DNA of 64,000 nt from Marinobacter sp. ELB17 (GTDB lineage: Bacteria; Pseudomonadota; Gammaproteobacteria; Pseudomonadales; Oleiphilaceae), in contig NZ_AAXY01000007.1 in the NCBI RefSeq assembly GCF_000169375.1, positions 119,343-183,342 of the forward strand. The letters run 5' to 3'. A model generated the notes under the pieces. The model had not been told where the DNA came from. It did not search any database and saw nothing but the letters and a program-made list of their open reading frames with translations. Positions 9,507-18,980 of the stretch are shown here, one piece after another. The stretch's first letter is position 1. The number at the start of each line of letters is the position of its first letter. Both the position numbers and the translations under genes were made by a program.

Positions 9507-10670
9507 ATGCCCGTGACCAACACACAGAAACAACTCCCCGCCCCCATAGTCCAACAACAGCAGCCGGAGCCAGCGCGTACCTGGCCGCTGTGGCTGATCA
9601 GCATAATTGCGTTGGTTCTGGTGCTGTTACTGGTGCTTTGGAACTGGCAGCAGTGGAATAACAATCAGGCCAGTCAGCAAGTCCTTAAAGACCTGCAACA
9701 GGAAACCGCCCAGCTTGATTCACGCTACGGTGAACGCGGCAGTCAGCAGGCTCAGCGCCTGCAGTCGCTGACCGACGCGGTGGCCGCACAGCGAGAACTG
9801 ATTGCCACCCAGCAGCGGCAGATAGACCACAACGCCACCACGCTGCTGGAAGCCGGCAATCGAACTCGCACCGACTGGTTGTTGGCCGAAGCCGAGTATC
9901 TGTTGCGGGTAGCCAACCAACGCCTGCTGATCGAGAAAGACATAAAAGGTGCGGCTTCTGCGCTGCAGGCTGCAGATGACGTATTGGCCGAGTCGGATGA
10001 TATCGGCGTGTATCCGGTGCGCCAACAATTAGCTCGGGAAATGCTGGCACTAAAAAGCATTGTCGCGGTGGATAGAACAGGCCTGTACCTACAACTGGAA
10101 GCCGTTATAGATAGTATTCATCAGCTTACCAACCAGGCGTTGATTCATGAAAACGCGTCTGGCTTCATGCTTTCAGCCGATGCCTCCGACGTCGACGCGA
10201 GCGAGCCCAGCATGGCGGTTCGCGCCTGGCAGTCATTTACCCGCACGCTCAAACAGGTTGTTGTTGTAAGGCGGCTGGACGAACAGGTAAAACCCTTGTT
10301 GTCGCCGGATCAATCCGCCTACGCCCGTCTGAATCTGCAGCTGATGCTGGAAGAAGCCGAACTGGCGGTACTGCGCGGCAACCAGGCGTTGTATCAGAAA
10401 TCCCTGGAAAAAGCCCGTACCACGGTGCAGGAGTGGTATAACGCCGATAACGCCCGGGTTGGCGCTATGGCAGACACTTTAGGTGAGCTTGCCAGCCGTA
10501 ATGTAGACCCTGAACTACCAGACATCAGCCGTTCTTTGGGACTGCTAAAACAGCGTGTTGCCGGCCGCGGCGCGAACAATAATAGCGATCAGGATGCCTC
10601 CGCAAACAGCGATGACCAGAATGGCGATGCGCCAGTCAATGGGGCCACCGGCAACGGAGGCAACTCATGA
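9507..10670 (+). CDS. hemX: HemX: membrane-anchored protein of the haem operon
   Basis: A 387-residue inner-membrane protein of the HemX family. It has a Pro/Gln-rich cytoplasmic start, a single membrane segment (about residues 29-50, WPLWLISIIALVLVLLLVLW), a coiled coil rich in Gln (55-115) and a long helical periplasmic domain. The tail is an Asn/Asp/Gly-rich low-complexity stretch from about 360. HemX was once annotated as a uroporphyrinogen methyltransferase in E. coli, but no SAM-binding motif is visible here. It follows hemD after 13 bp and overlaps hemY by four bases (ATGA), so it probably acts with HemY in the envelope. Molecular role unknown. Confidence 0.9.
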   Translation: MPVTNTQKQLPAPIVQQQQPEPARTWPLWLISIIALVLVLLLVLWNWQQWNNNQASQQVLKDLQQETAQLDSRYGERGSQQAQRLQSLTDAVAAQRELIATQQRQIDHNATTLLEAGNRTRTDWLLAEAEYLLRVANQRLLIEKDIKGAASALQAADDVLAESDDIGVYPVRQQLAREMLALKSIVAVDRTGLYLQLEAVIDSIHQLTNQALIHENASGFMLSADASDVDASEPSMAVRAWQSFTRTLKQVVVVRRLDEQVKPLLSPDQSAYARLNLQLMLEEAELAVLRGNQALYQKSLEKARTTVQEWYNADNARVGAMADTLGELASRNVDPELPDISRSLGLLKQRVAGRGANNNSDQDASANSDDQNGDAPVNGATGNGGNS

Positions 10671-11908
10671 TAGGTTTGCTGGTCATTATTGTACTGGCAC
10701 TGCTGCTGGGAACCGGGCTGGCGTTCGGCCTGCAGTATGACTTGGGCTACATTCGAGTCAGCTTTGGCAATTATCTGGTCGAAACCAATTTTTGGGTAGG
10801 CCTGGCACTGCTGGTGGCATTGGTCGTACTGACAGTCATGCTGATTGGCCTGGTGCGGCGCTTACGCAACGGCACCAGCATGATGTCGGGCTGGATAGCC
10901 CGCGGCAAAGAGCGCCGTGCGCGCCGCCGCACCACTCAAGGGCTTTTAGCGCTAGCCGAAGGCAACTGGCCGCGAGCAAAAAAGATGTTGACCTCATCGG
11001 CAAGCAACGCTGATACGCCGCTGATCAACTATCTGGCAGCGGCACAGGCCTCGTTTGAGTGCGGTGACCACGAAGCGGTAGACGAACTGCTGCGCAAAGC
11101 GTTTGAGAGCACGCCGGGGTCTGATCTGGCCGTCGGCATTACCCAGGTCCAGTTGCAGTTGGCGGGCAATCGGGTGGAACAGGCCTTGGCCACGTTGCTG
11201 CGCCTGCGCAAGCAGTCACCTCATCATCCATTTGTACTTAAGCTGCTGAAAACCGCTTATTTGCGTTTGGAAGACTGGCGTGAGCTTTCCAAATTGCTAC
11301 CGAAATTGCGCAAGTACAACATTCTTGTTTCAGCCGAACTGGACGATCTTGAGCGCCAGACCTGGCACAACCTGTTGGAAAAAGCCGCCAGCAAGTGCCG
11401 TAAGGAACAAGCCAGCAATCCCGCCTCCAGCCTGGATTCACTCACCGGTCTGTGGGATCAGTTACCCAGCTCTATGCGCCGTGACGAACGCACAATCTTC
11501 AATTACACCAGCCTCTTGGCTGGCCTGGGGGATGAGGCGCAGGCCGAAATACTGCTGCGCAAAGTGCTGCGTAATCACTGGAGCGACGAGCTGATTAATC
11601 TTTACGGCCGAGTAGAAAGCCAGGCGCCTGACGAGCAACTACTACTGGCCGAACAGTGGCTGAAAAACCGACCCAATAACGCCGAACTGCTGCTGGCGTT
11701 GGGTCGGTTAAGCTTGCGCAATGAGCTGTGGGGGAAGGCACGAGAATACTTTGAAACCAGCCTGAAACTGCAGCGCAAGCGTGAGACCCTGGCCGAGCTG
11801 AGCCGCTTGAACGCTCACATGGGACACGACACCGCCAGCATAAATCTGCTGATGCAGAGCCTGGAAAATGATAATGGCCTGCCCCGCCTGCCTATGCCAA
11901 GAGCCTGA
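10667..11908 (+). CDS. hemY: HemY: membrane protein with TPR repeats
   Basis: A 413-residue proteobacterial HemY (unrelated to the protoporphyrinogen oxidase of the same name in Bacillus). Two membrane segments lie near residues 1-20 and 42-62, followed by a basic patch (RGKERRARRRT) and a cytoplasmic or periplasmic region of TPR-like helices (about 90-400; for example ALGRLSLRNELWGKAREYFETS). It is translationally coupled to hemX through ATGA and is the last gene of the hem operon. The family is thought to be a scaffold in late tetrapyrrole metabolism; that is inferred from gene order rather than from a demonstrated reaction. Confidence 0.92.
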   Translation: MIGLLVIIVLALLLGTGLAFGLQYDLGYIRVSFGNYLVETNFWVGLALLVALVVLTVMLIGLVRRLRNGTSMMSGWIARGKERRARRRTTQGLLALAEGNWPRAKKMLTSSASNADTPLINYLAAAQASFECGDHEAVDELLRKAFESTPGSDLAVGITQVQLQLAGNRVEQALATLLRLRKQSPHHPFVLKLLKTAYLRLEDWRELSKLLPKLRKYNILVSAELDDLERQTWHNLLEKAASKCRKEQASNPASSLDSLTGLWDQLPSSMRRDERTIFNYTSLLAGLGDEAQAEILLRKVLRNHWSDELINLYGRVESQAPDEQLLLAEQWLKNRPNNAELLLALGRLSLRNELWGKAREYFETSLKLQRKRETLAELSRLNAHMGHDTASINLLMQSLENDNGLPRLPMPRA

Positions 11909-11928
11909 TGGCTGAATATGCGCTGCGG

Positions 11929-12930
11929 CTATGACCGCGGCGCATATTCCAACACATCTGAAAAGAACACGTCCGCAGGCATTCCGGCATCTTTTAAGGC
12001 GTCCATCAGGGTGTAGACCATGGTGGGCGAGCCACTGGCGTGTACTTCCACATTGCTCAAATCAATGTCTGCGCCCAACACAGCGTGCGCCAGCTGGCCA
12101 TGGTGCCCAGACCATTCGTTGTCTTCGTTGTCACCCACAACCGGCACAAAGCGGAATGGCGGCCAGTCTTTGGCCCATTGCTCGGCCAAGCTTTGCAAAT
12201 ACAAGTCCTGTCGTTGGCGCACGCCCCAGAACAACACCACCGGCTGGTTGTAATCGGTGCTGCGCAAGTACTCTATCAGGCTTTTCATTTGCGCAAACCC
12301 GGTGCCTGCTGCGATTAATAGCAGCGGCTTTTTGGGTATCGCCGCCAAACAGGCTTTACCATGGGGCAATTCCACCATCACTTCGGCGCCCACTTGCAGC
12401 GCGTTTACAATAATCTGCCCCGACGCCCAACCCGGCGAGGCCTGAATGTTCAATTCTATATTGGCCTGCTGCGGACTGCTGGCAATGGAAAAATAGGCAG
12501 GGCCGGCGTTATCCAGATGAATTGCCAAATACTGGCCAGCATGGAACGCCAGCTCGCGGCGCCGCAGTAATTGCAGTTCAATCCGAAAAATATCGTGATT
12601 GAGTGGGCGGGCGTCCAGCACTTTAGCCAGGACTTTCCGCGGCGGATTACTTCCAGCAGCGATCACAGACGTTATCTCCAGTTCCACATCAGCCAGGGCC
12701 CGAGTACGACACAGCATCAGGCGGCTGGCAACAGCTAGTGTATTTTGATTTCTCGTGTTTACAGCCGTGCCGGCAAGCATGTGAGCTTCACAGGTCTCGC
12801 ACACACCGTTGCGGCACGCCATGGGCACTGCGATACCTGCAGCAGCCGCGGCGCTAAGCAGATCGTCACCGGCATTTGCCCGGTACTCCAACCCACAAGG
12901 CTGTAACCGGACCCGGTAACTGTCTGCCAT
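11929..12930 (-). CDS. 2Fe-2S ferredoxin / FAD-NAD(P)H reductase next to ubiD
   Basis: A 333-residue two-part electron-transfer protein. Residues about 1-90 form a plant-type 2Fe-2S ferredoxin with the cysteine pattern CRNGVCETC plus a later Cys in LMLCRTRA. Residues about 95-333 form a ferredoxin-NADP reductase-like module with the FAD-binding HAGQYLAIH and the NAD-binding LLIAAGTGFAQMKSL. The ATG at 12930 lies one base after the ubiD stop (TGATATG), so the two are co-translated. Homologues in this position are often labelled CDP-6-deoxy-delta-3,4-glucoseen reductase or NAD(P)H-flavin reductase. A role supplying reduced flavin for prenyl-FMN synthesis or for UbiD is plausible but inferred only from the pairing. 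Confidence 0.85.
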   Translation of the reverse strand: MADSYRVRLQPCGLEYRANAGDDLLSAAAAAGIAVPMACRNGVCETCEAHMLAGTAVNTRNQNTLAVASRLMLCRTRALADVELEITSVIAAGSNPPRKVLAKVLDARPLNHDIFRIELQLLRRRELAFHAGQYLAIHLDNAGPAYFSIASSPQQANIELNIQASPGWASGQIIVNALQVGAEVMVELPHGKACLAAIPKKPLLLIAAGTGFAQMKSLIEYLRSTDYNQPVVLFWGVRQRQDLYLQSLAEQWAKDWPPFRFVPVVGDNEDNEWSGHHGQLAHAVLGADIDLSNVEVHASGSPTMVYTLMDALKDAGMPADVFFSDVLEYAPRS

Positions 12931-12931
12931 A

Positions 12932-14443
12932 TCAGTCTGGGCGGCCGGACACGGTTTCAACCCCGGAATTCGCCGGCAAGGTAATTCCCAAGCTATCCCA
13001 CAGTTCATCCACCCGCTGTTTTACCTCGGGAGTCATGGCAATGGGCTCACCCCACTCGCGGTCGGTTTCACCAGGCCACTTATTAGTCGCGTCCATGCCC
13101 ATTTTCGAGCCCAGACCCGATACCGGTGAGGCAAAGTCCAGATAGTCGATGGGGGTGTTTTCCACCATCATGGTGTCACGTGCCGGGTCCATACGAGTAG
13201 TCATGGCCCAGATAACGTCTTCCCAGTTGCGGGCATTGATGTCGTCGTCAGTCACAATAACAAACTTTGTGTACATAAACTGGCGCAGAAATGACCACAC
13301 ACCCATCATCACCCGTTTAGCGTGTCCCGGGTATTGCTTTTTCATAGTTACGATCGCCAGGCGGTATGAACAGCCCTCTGGCGGCAGGTAGAAATCAACA
13401 ATCTCGGGAAACTGCTTTTGCAGAATGGGGATGAACACTTCGTTCAGCGCCACGCCCAGAATCGCCGGTTCATCGGGCGGGCGACCGGTGTAGGTACTGT
13501 GGTAAATAGGGTCTTTACGATGGGTCATGCGCTCGACCGTGAACACCGGGAACTGGCTAACCTCGTTGTAATAACCGGTGTGGTCACCAAACGGGCCTTC
13601 CGGCGCCATATCGTCGGGGTAAATAAACCCTTCCAACACAATCTCGGCGCTTGCTGGCACCTGCAGATCGCTCAACCCGGCCTTCACCAACTCGGTACGG
13701 CTGCCACGAAGCAAACCTGCAAAGGCGTATTCTGACAGCGAGTCCGGCACCGGCGTCACCGCTCCCAGAATCGTTGCGGGGTCCGCACCAAGAGCGACGG
13801 CCACCGGATACGGCTGGCCGGGATTGGCTTTCTGCCAATCGCGAAAATCCAGCGCACCACCACGGTGGCTAAGCCAGCGCATAATCAGGCGATTGCGTCC
13901 GATCACCTGTTGCCGGTAAATACCCAGATTCTGGCGTTCTTTATGGGGGCCACGAGTAATGACCAGCGGCCACGTAACCAGCGGGCCAGCATCCCCCGGC
14001 CAGCAGTGCTGCACGGGTATCTGGTAAAGGTCGACTTTGTCTTTCTCTATCACCACGTCTTGGCAGGGTGCAGAGCGCAAAACTTTAGGGCTCATGCGCA
14101 TAACCTGTCGGAACAGCGGCAGTTTTTCGATGGCGTCTCTGAAACCCTTGGGGGGATCAGGCTCTTTCAAAAACGCCAGTAGTTTGCCGATATCGCGCAG
14201 CGCGGTAACGTTCTCCTGCCCCATACCCAAAGCAACCCGCCTAGTGGTGCCAAACAGGTTGGCCAGCACCGGCATCGAATACCCTTTAGGATTTTCAAAC
14301 AGCAAGGCCGGTCCGCCAGCACGCAGTGTGCGGTCGCAGATTTCGGTCATTTCCAGGTGGGGGTCTACTTCGACTGAAATGCGTTTGAGTTCGCCCAGCT
14401 TTTCCAGCTGGCTGATAAAATCCCGCAGGTCGTTGTATTTCAT
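12932..14443 (-). CDS. ubiD: 3-octaprenyl-4-hydroxybenzoate decarboxylase
   Basis: Prenylated-FMN-dependent decarboxylase of ubiquinone synthesis. The 503-residue protein matches the usual length (about 490-500). Seen features are the N-terminal [19 protein letters not shown], the metal and flavin-binding region [19 protein letters not shown], and the acidic active-site region DHTGYYNE with nearby Glu residues. It is followed one base later by an Fe-S flavin reductase gene and preceded by rho on the same strand at 180 bp, the pseudomonad arrangement. ubiX, which makes the prenylated flavin, is not in the window. Confidence 0.96.
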   Translation of the reverse strand: MKYNDLRDFISQLEKLGELKRISVEVDPHLEMTEICDRTLRAGGPALLFENPKGYSMPVLANLFGTTRRVALGMGQENVTALRDIGKLLAFLKEPDPPKGFRDAIEKLPLFRQVMRMSPKVLRSAPCQDVVIEKDKVDLYQIPVQHCWPGDAGPLVTWPLVITRGPHKERQNLGIYRQQVIGRNRLIMRWLSHRGGALDFRDWQKANPGQPYPVAVALGADPATILGAVTPVPDSLSEYAFAGLLRGSRTELVKAGLSDLQVPASAEIVLEGFIYPDDMAPEGPFGDHTGYYNEVSQFPVFTVERMTHRKDPIYHSTYTGRPPDEPAILGVALNEVFIPILQKQFPEIVDFYLPPEGCSYRLAIVTMKKQYPGHAKRVMMGVWSFLRQFMYTKFVIVTDDDINARNWEDVIWAMTTRMDPARDTMMVENTPIDYLDFASPVSGLGSKMGMDATNKWPGETDREWGEPIAMTPEVKQRVDELWDSLGITLPANSGVETVSGRPD

Positions 14444-14558
14444 GCTTTGCTCCGGTTAGTTCCGGTCATGTACGTGAGTTCTGGGAGATTGGTTCTGGTT
14501 AAGCGTTCAGACAATTTAACTCGGAGCTCGAACAGGATGAAGGGACCGCATTCTGGCA

Positions 14559-14591
14559 GCCGTGCCGGGAAAAACTTTTCTCCGGCACGGC
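14559..14591 (-). terminator. Strong hairpin downstream of rho
   Basis: A perfect 10-bp inverted repeat (GCCGTGCCGG and CCGGCACGGC) with a 13-base loop lies 30 bp after the rho stop codon and upstream of ubiD. No T-run follows the stem on either strand, so it is not a classical intrinsic terminator; it may instead protect the rho mRNA 3' end or cause pausing. Confidence 0.5.
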
Positions 14592-14621
14592 GCAGCACCC
14601 CAAACAAATGCGCAAGGAATC

Positions 14622-15884
14622 TTAGCGGCGTTTCATAGACTGGAAAAAATCGTCGTTCGTCTTGGTGTCTTTCAGCTTATCCAGCAAAAACTCGATTGCT
14701 GCGGTGTCGTCGTCCATAGAGTGCAGTAGCTTGCGCAGTATCCACACTTTCTGGATGTCGGCTTCGCTCATCAGCAGGTCTTCGCGGCGGGTGCCGGAGC
14801 CACGGATGTTGATAGCCGGATAGGTACGCTTCTCGGCAATCTTGCGATCCAGGTGGATCTCCATGTTGCCGGTGCCTTTGAATTCTTCATAAATCACTTC
14901 GTCCATTTTGGAACCGGTGTTCACCAGAGCGGTAGCCAGAATGGTCAGGCTGCCGCCTTCCTCAACATTACGCGCGGCTCCGAAAAAGCGCTTGGGCTTT
15001 TCCAGGGCGTGGGCGTCAACACCACCGGTCAATACTTTGCCGGAGGACGGGATCACGGTGTTGTAAGCCCGGGCCAGACGGGTGATGGAATCCAGCAGGA
15101 TAACCACGTCTTTCTTGTGCTCAACCAGGCGTTTGGCTTTTTCAATAACCATTTCTGCCACTTGTACGTGGCGGGCTGGCGGCTCGTCAAAGGTTGAAGC
15201 AATCACTTCGCCGCGCACGGTGCGCTGCATTTCCGTTACTTCTTCCGGGCGCTCGTCAATCAGCAGCACAATAATGTGACATTCCGGATGGTTACGGGTG
15301 ATTGACTGGGCAATACTCTGCATCAGCAGGGTTTTACCGGCCTTGGGCGGCGACACAATCAAACCACGCTGGCCCTTACCAATAGGCGCAACCAGATCCA
15401 ATACGCGAGAAGACAAGTCCTCCGTGCTGCCGTTACCGGCTTCCAGATGCATACGCTCGTCTGGGAACAAAGGGGTCAGGTTTTCAAACAGGATCTTGTT
15501 ACGGGCGTTATCGGGCTTGTCGAAGTTGATCTCGCTGACCTTCAACAGCGCAAAATAGCGCTCGCCGTCTTTGGGCGGGCGAATTTTCCCGGAAACGGTG
15601 TCACCAGTGCGCAGATTAAAGCGGCGAATCTGACTGGGTGACACGTAAATGTCGTCAGGACCCGCTAGGTAGGAAGCATCGGCAGAACGGAGGAAACCAA
15701 AACCGTCCTGCAGAATTTCCAGTACGCCATCGCCGTAGATGTCTTCTCCGCCTTTGGCGTGGCGCTTGAGTATGGTGAAGATAACGTCTTGCTTGCGCGA
15801 GCGTGCAAGATTATCGAGGCCCATTTCTTGCGCAATTTCGAGCAATTCGGGCATGGAATTCTGTTTGAGTTCAGTAAGATTCAT
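14622..15884 (-). CDS. rho: Transcription termination factor Rho
   Basis: Hexameric RNA-dependent ATPase that ends transcription at unstructured C-rich RNA. The 420-residue protein has the N-terminal helix bundle ([18 protein letters not shown]), the cold-shock-like RNA-binding domain with [13 protein letters not shown], the P-loop PPKAGKTLL and the Q-loop/R-loop region of the C-terminal ATPase. Length equals that of other gammaproteobacterial Rho proteins. It has a long upstream region (15,885-16,337) with tandem repeats, consistent with the autoregulated leaders known for rho. trxA, which neighbours rho in many relatives, is here separated from it by molybdenum cofactor genes. Confidence 0.98.
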   Translation of the reverse strand: MNLTELKQNSMPELLEIAQEMGLDNLARSRKQDVIFTILKRHAKGGEDIYGDGVLEILQDGFGFLRSADASYLAGPDDIYVSPSQIRRFNLRTGDTVSGKIRPPKDGERYFALLKVSEINFDKPDNARNKILFENLTPLFPDERMHLEAGNGSTEDLSSRVLDLVAPIGKGQRGLIVSPPKAGKTLLMQSIAQSITRNHPECHIIVLLIDERPEEVTEMQRTVRGEVIASTFDEPPARHVQVAEMVIEKAKRLVEHKKDVVILLDSITRLARAYNTVIPSSGKVLTGGVDAHALEKPKRFFGAARNVEEGGSLTILATALVNTGSKMDEVIYEEFKGTGNMEIHLDRKIAEKRTYPAINIRGSGTRREDLLMSEADIQKVWILRKLLHSMDDDTAAIEFLLDKLKDTKTNDDFFQSMKRR

Positions 15885-16337
15885 AGTTTATTGAATTTTC
15901 AGGAATGGAAGAAAGCGAACGTTAGGGTGAAGGGGTGCCCCGGAACGAATTGATAAGTACAGTCTAAAGAACGGGATGCTGGCCAGATGGAGCAACCGGG
16001 AGATAATAAATTCCGGAATATGAGTACAGAAGCCAGAGAGTGGGAACAATCGTTCGCCGGGCAGCATCGATAATCTGCTACCTCGGCGCCGAATGTCAAG
16101 GCCAGAGCCGAAAAAACCATTAATTTCGCAAGAGATTGCGCGTTCAGGCCGTTTTATCCAGGCTTCGCTTACGTTCAGAGGCTTGCCTTGGGCGTTTCCT
16201 ATGGGTCTTGGGCGGTTCCCCGTAAGTCTTGGGCGGTTCCCTACAAAGAGGTATTCCCCTTCCATTAACGCCCCGCGATGCGGATACTAAAGGCCAAACT
16301 CTTTAACGCTTTTTATCGCTAAAAACAGGAGCCGCCC
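15885..16337. other. Gene-free divergent region between rho and moaB
   Basis: About 450 bp with no convincing gene. It must hold the rho promoter and 5' leader (minus strand) and the moaB promoter (plus strand). The part nearest moaB carries three tandem repeats at 16,187-16,248. A clear ribosome binding site (AGGAG) lies just before the moaB ATG. Short open frames here have no recognisable product. Confidence 0.6.
16187..16248 (+). repeat. Three imperfect tandem repeats of about 20 bp
   Basis: Units begin at 16,187, 16,207 and 16,228 and share the core CTTGGGCGGTTCCC (the first copy reads CTTGGGCGTTTCC), each followed by a variable 6-8 base tail. The spacing of 20-21 bp equals two helical turns, which would place three binding sites on one face of DNA. 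They lie about 90-150 bp upstream of moaB and about 300-360 bp upstream of rho. Confidence 0.7.
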
Positions 16338-16910
16338 ATGAGCAGCAAGCCAAGCCACGAACTGATTCCTATGAATATAGCCATATTGACAGTGTCGGAC
16401 ACCCGCGGCGAAAGCCAAGACAGCTCCGGCCAGTTTCTGGAAGATAGCGCGGTCGAGGCCGGCCACCATTTGATTGCGCGGCGCATCTTGCCAGACGATG
16501 TTTATTTGATGCGTGCGTTGATCAGCGACTGGATAGCCGACCCACAGGTTCATGCCGTTATCATTACCGGTGGTACAGGCTTCCATGAGCGCGACAGCAC
16601 GCCGGAGGCCCTTGGGCCCTTGCTGGACAAAACCATCGAAGGTTTTGGTGAGGAATTCCGCCGGCTGTCAGCCGCAGAAATTGGCACCTCGACCATCCAG
16701 TCCCGAGCGTTTGGCGGACTGGCCAATCATACGGTCATATTCTGCCTGCCTGGCTCTACCGGCGCCTGCCGCATCGGCTGGAACGGTATTCTGGTCACCC
16801 AGCTGGACAGCCGTCACAGCCCTTGCAACTTTTCGGCACTGGTCGGGCGCAAGCCAGATCGGGCAATGGCACGCCTGGGCCAAGTGATTGGTAAACGCGC
16901 TGTGCGTTAG
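16338..16910 (+). CDS. moaB: Molybdopterin adenylyltransferase-type protein MoaB/MogA
   Basis: Acts in molybdenum cofactor synthesis, adenylating molybdopterin before metal insertion. The 190-residue protein carries the MoCF-binding signature [14 protein letters not shown] near the N terminus, [17 protein letters not shown] in the middle and [10 protein letters not shown]. The GxGGTG and DSTPEA motifs are those of the MoaB/MogA family; the extra C-terminal segment after residue 160 favours MoaB. Its ATG follows an AGGAG ribosome binding site. It starts a plus-strand block with moeA (83 bp later), moaD and moaE. Confidence 0.93.
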   Translation: MSSKPSHELIPMNIAILTVSDTRGESQDSSGQFLEDSAVEAGHHLIARRILPDDVYLMRALISDWIADPQVHAVIITGGTGFHERDSTPEALGPLLDKTIEGFGEEFRRLSAAEIGTSTIQSRAFGGLANHTVIFCLPGSTGACRIGWNGILVTQLDSRHSPCNFSALVGRKPDRAMARLGQVIGKRAVR

Positions 16911-16993
16911 CGACTACGATAGAAAGTGCGCTAACAGCCAATCAGTCATCCAATTTTCACGCCTAACCACCCCTAACAAAGAACGCAGATACC

Positions 16994-18208
16994 ATGGCCG
17001 CCGTCGATCTGACCCCTGTTGAAGATGCTATACAGCATTTGCTGACCCTTGCTGCACCGCCAGCGGCGGTTGAGCTTGCCCAGGTTCACCGCACTCTGGG
17101 CCGGGTGTTGGCTCGAGATTACACCGTGCCCGTTGATGTGCCGCCAGCCGATAACAGCGCGGTAGACGGCTATGCTTTGCGCGCAGAGGATTTTCGACCC
17201 GGAAAGCCGCTTTTGGTTTCGGCGCGCATTCCCGCCGGCCAGGCACCGGGAGCGTTGGTTGCCGGCACCGCCGCGCGGATTTTCACTGGCTCCGAAATTC
17301 CACCCGGTGCCGATACCGTTGTGATGCAGGAGCGGACAAAGGTTGATGCCGATGGCGTGCTAATCGACGGCGACGTAAAACTCGATCAGAATATCTGCCG
17401 TCGCGGCCAAGACCTGGCCACGGGCGACTTGGCTCTGGCCCAAGGCACCCTGATTCGCCCCCAGGAAATGGGCCTGTTGGCCAGCATGGGCATTGCCGAC
17501 GTTGAAGTGTTCAAAAAGCTGAAAGTGGCAATACTCACCACCGGCGATGAACTGGTTGACCCGGGCACACCGCTCGAAGCCGGTCAGATCTACAACACCA
17601 ACCGCTACACGTTGTTAGGCCTGCTGGATCAAGCAGGCTGTGAAGTGGTGCTGTGTGAGAGCGTGGCGGACACCCGCGAGGGTACCCGATCAACTCTGCA
17701 GCGGGCAGCAAAAGCCGCCGACCTGGTGATCACCAGTGGCGGCGTGTCTGTGGGTGAGGAAGACCATGTGCGCGCAGTATTGGAAGACTCCGGCCAGCTC
17801 TCGCTGTGGCGCATGGCGATCAAACCCGGCAAACCGCTGGCGTTTGGCGATATCGGCGGCACTCCGGTACTGGGCTTACCCGGCAATCCGGCGGCGGTGC
17901 TGGTCACATTTTTAGTGGTGGGCATGCCGTATATTCGCCAGCGTCAGGGGCGCCTGCACATCCATCCGTTAGGCCAGCAAGTCGCGGCCGGGTTCAGCGT
18001 TGGTTCTGCCTCCGTACGGCGGGAATATGCGCGCGCGCGGCTGGAGCAGGACCGGGGCAATACAGTGGCCAAAGCGTTCCCCAACCAGAGTTCTGGGGTT
18101 CTCAGTTCAGCCTGCTGGGCTGACGGCTTGGCATTAGTGCCGGAACACAGCACCCTAAGCCCTGGCGACATCATCACTTACTTTCCGTTTTCTGAATTGG
18201 TGAGCTGA
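16994..18208 (+). CDS. moeA: Molybdopterin molybdenumtransferase MoeA
   Basis: Inserts molybdate into adenylated molybdopterin to give the mature cofactor. The 404-residue protein has domains typical of MoeA: the N-terminal segment with PPADNSAVDGYALRA, the RIFTGSEIPPGADTVVMQE motif, the MoCF-binding region ILTTGDELVDPG with ITSGGVSVGEEDHV, and PGKPLAFG plus LPGNPAAVLVTF. The C-terminal beta domain is complete. It is two bases before moaD in the same direction. No molybdoenzyme gene is in this window. Confidence 0.96.
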   Translation: MAAVDLTPVEDAIQHLLTLAAPPAAVELAQVHRTLGRVLARDYTVPVDVPPADNSAVDGYALRAEDFRPGKPLLVSARIPAGQAPGALVAGTAARIFTGSEIPPGADTVVMQERTKVDADGVLIDGDVKLDQNICRRGQDLATGDLALAQGTLIRPQEMGLLASMGIADVEVFKKLKVAILTTGDELVDPGTPLEAGQIYNTNRYTLLGLLDQAGCEVVLCESVADTREGTRSTLQRAAKAADLVITSGGVSVGEEDHVRAVLEDSGQLSLWRMAIKPGKPLAFGDIGGTPVLGLPGNPAAVLVTFLVVGMPYIRQRQGRLHIHPLGQQVAAGFSVGSASVRREYARARLEQDRGNTVAKAFPNQSSGVLSSACWADGLALVPEHSTLSPGDIITYFPFSELVS

Positions 18209-18210
18209 CC

Positions 18211-18471
18211 ATGCCTGAGCAGACCCTTAGCGTCCGTTTTTTTGCCCGCTTACGCGAAGAACTGGGCACCGAACATTTAACCATGCCGGCACCCGCAGGC
18301 CAGACGGTCGCAGACCTGCTGGCCACCCTGGCCAACCGAGGTGGGCCCTGGCGCCAGCTGAGCACCGGCCAACCGGTGATGATTGCCATCAACCAGGCCA
18401 TGGCAAAACCACAATCGCCCGTTAAACCAGGTGATGAAGTAGCGTTTTTCCCACCCGTGACAGGAGGTTAG
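18211..18471 (+). CDS. moaD: Molybdopterin synthase small subunit MoaD
   Basis: Ubiquitin-like sulfur carrier of 86 residues whose C-terminal Gly-Gly is thiocarboxylated and donates sulfur to precursor Z in the MoaD-MoaE complex. The C terminus reads FFPPVTGG, with the required GG at the very end, and the N terminus has the beta-grasp pattern LSVRFFARLREELG. It lies two bases after moeA and three bases before moaE. Size and ends fit the family exactly. Confidence 0.95.
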   Translation: MPEQTLSVRFFARLREELGTEHLTMPAPAGQTVADLLATLANRGGPWRQLSTGQPVMIAINQAMAKPQSPVKPGDEVAFFPPVTGG

Positions 18472-18474
18472 CAA

Positions 18475-18957
18475 ATGCCGCAAAAGTCTTCTGCCTGTTC
18501 ACAGGCTGTGCCCAGCGTCAGTATCCAAAACGCGGATTTTGATGCAGCGCAGGAGTACGCGCAACTGCGCGACAGCGGCGCGGGCACGGGCGCTATCGCC
18601 ACATTTACCGGACTGGTGCGCGACAGCGGTGATCGCCAAGGCGTAACCGGGCTGTTTCTGGAACACTACCCGGGCATGACCGAACAGGTCATTAGTGATT
18701 TGATCGCACAGGCTGGCCAGCGCTGGGATGTGCGCAAGGCGCGAGTGATACATCGCATAGGCCGCTTACCCCTTCAGTCACAAATTGTATTTGTAGGCGT
18801 ATGCAGTGCCCACCGGGGCGACGCCTTTGCCGCCTGCGAGTTTATTATGGACGCGCTAAAAACATCGGCGCCATTCTGGAAGAAAGAGCTGACAGATGCA
18901 GGTGAGCATTGGGTCGAGCAGAAAGCATCAGACGTTGCGCGCGCAGAAGGTTGGTAG
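18475..18957 (+). CDS. moaE: Molybdopterin synthase catalytic subunit MoaE
   Basis: Large subunit that transfers two sulfurs from MoaD thiocarboxylate onto precursor Z. The 160-residue protein has the family motifs GAIATFTGLVRD, LEHYPGMTE, HRIGRLP, VGVCSAHRGDAFAACEF and the catalytic lysine region LKTSAPFWKKE. The N terminus is about 10 residues longer than usual. It follows moaD by three bases and is convergent with mobA, 23 bp away. moaA and moaC, needed for the first step, must lie elsewhere in the genome. Confidence 0.96.
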   Translation: MPQKSSACSQAVPSVSIQNADFDAAQEYAQLRDSGAGTGAIATFTGLVRDSGDRQGVTGLFLEHYPGMTEQVISDLIAQAGQRWDVRKARVIHRIGRLPLQSQIVFVGVCSAHRGDAFAACEFIMDALKTSAPFWKKELTDAGEHWVEQKASDVARAEGW

Positions 18958-18980
18958 CAGAACCGTCAATCCTTTAGGTC

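Noticed and set aside
14559..14591. Intrinsic terminator for rho with full confidence
   Set aside because: The stem is strong but no T-run follows on either strand, so it is listed only as a hairpin with moderate confidence.
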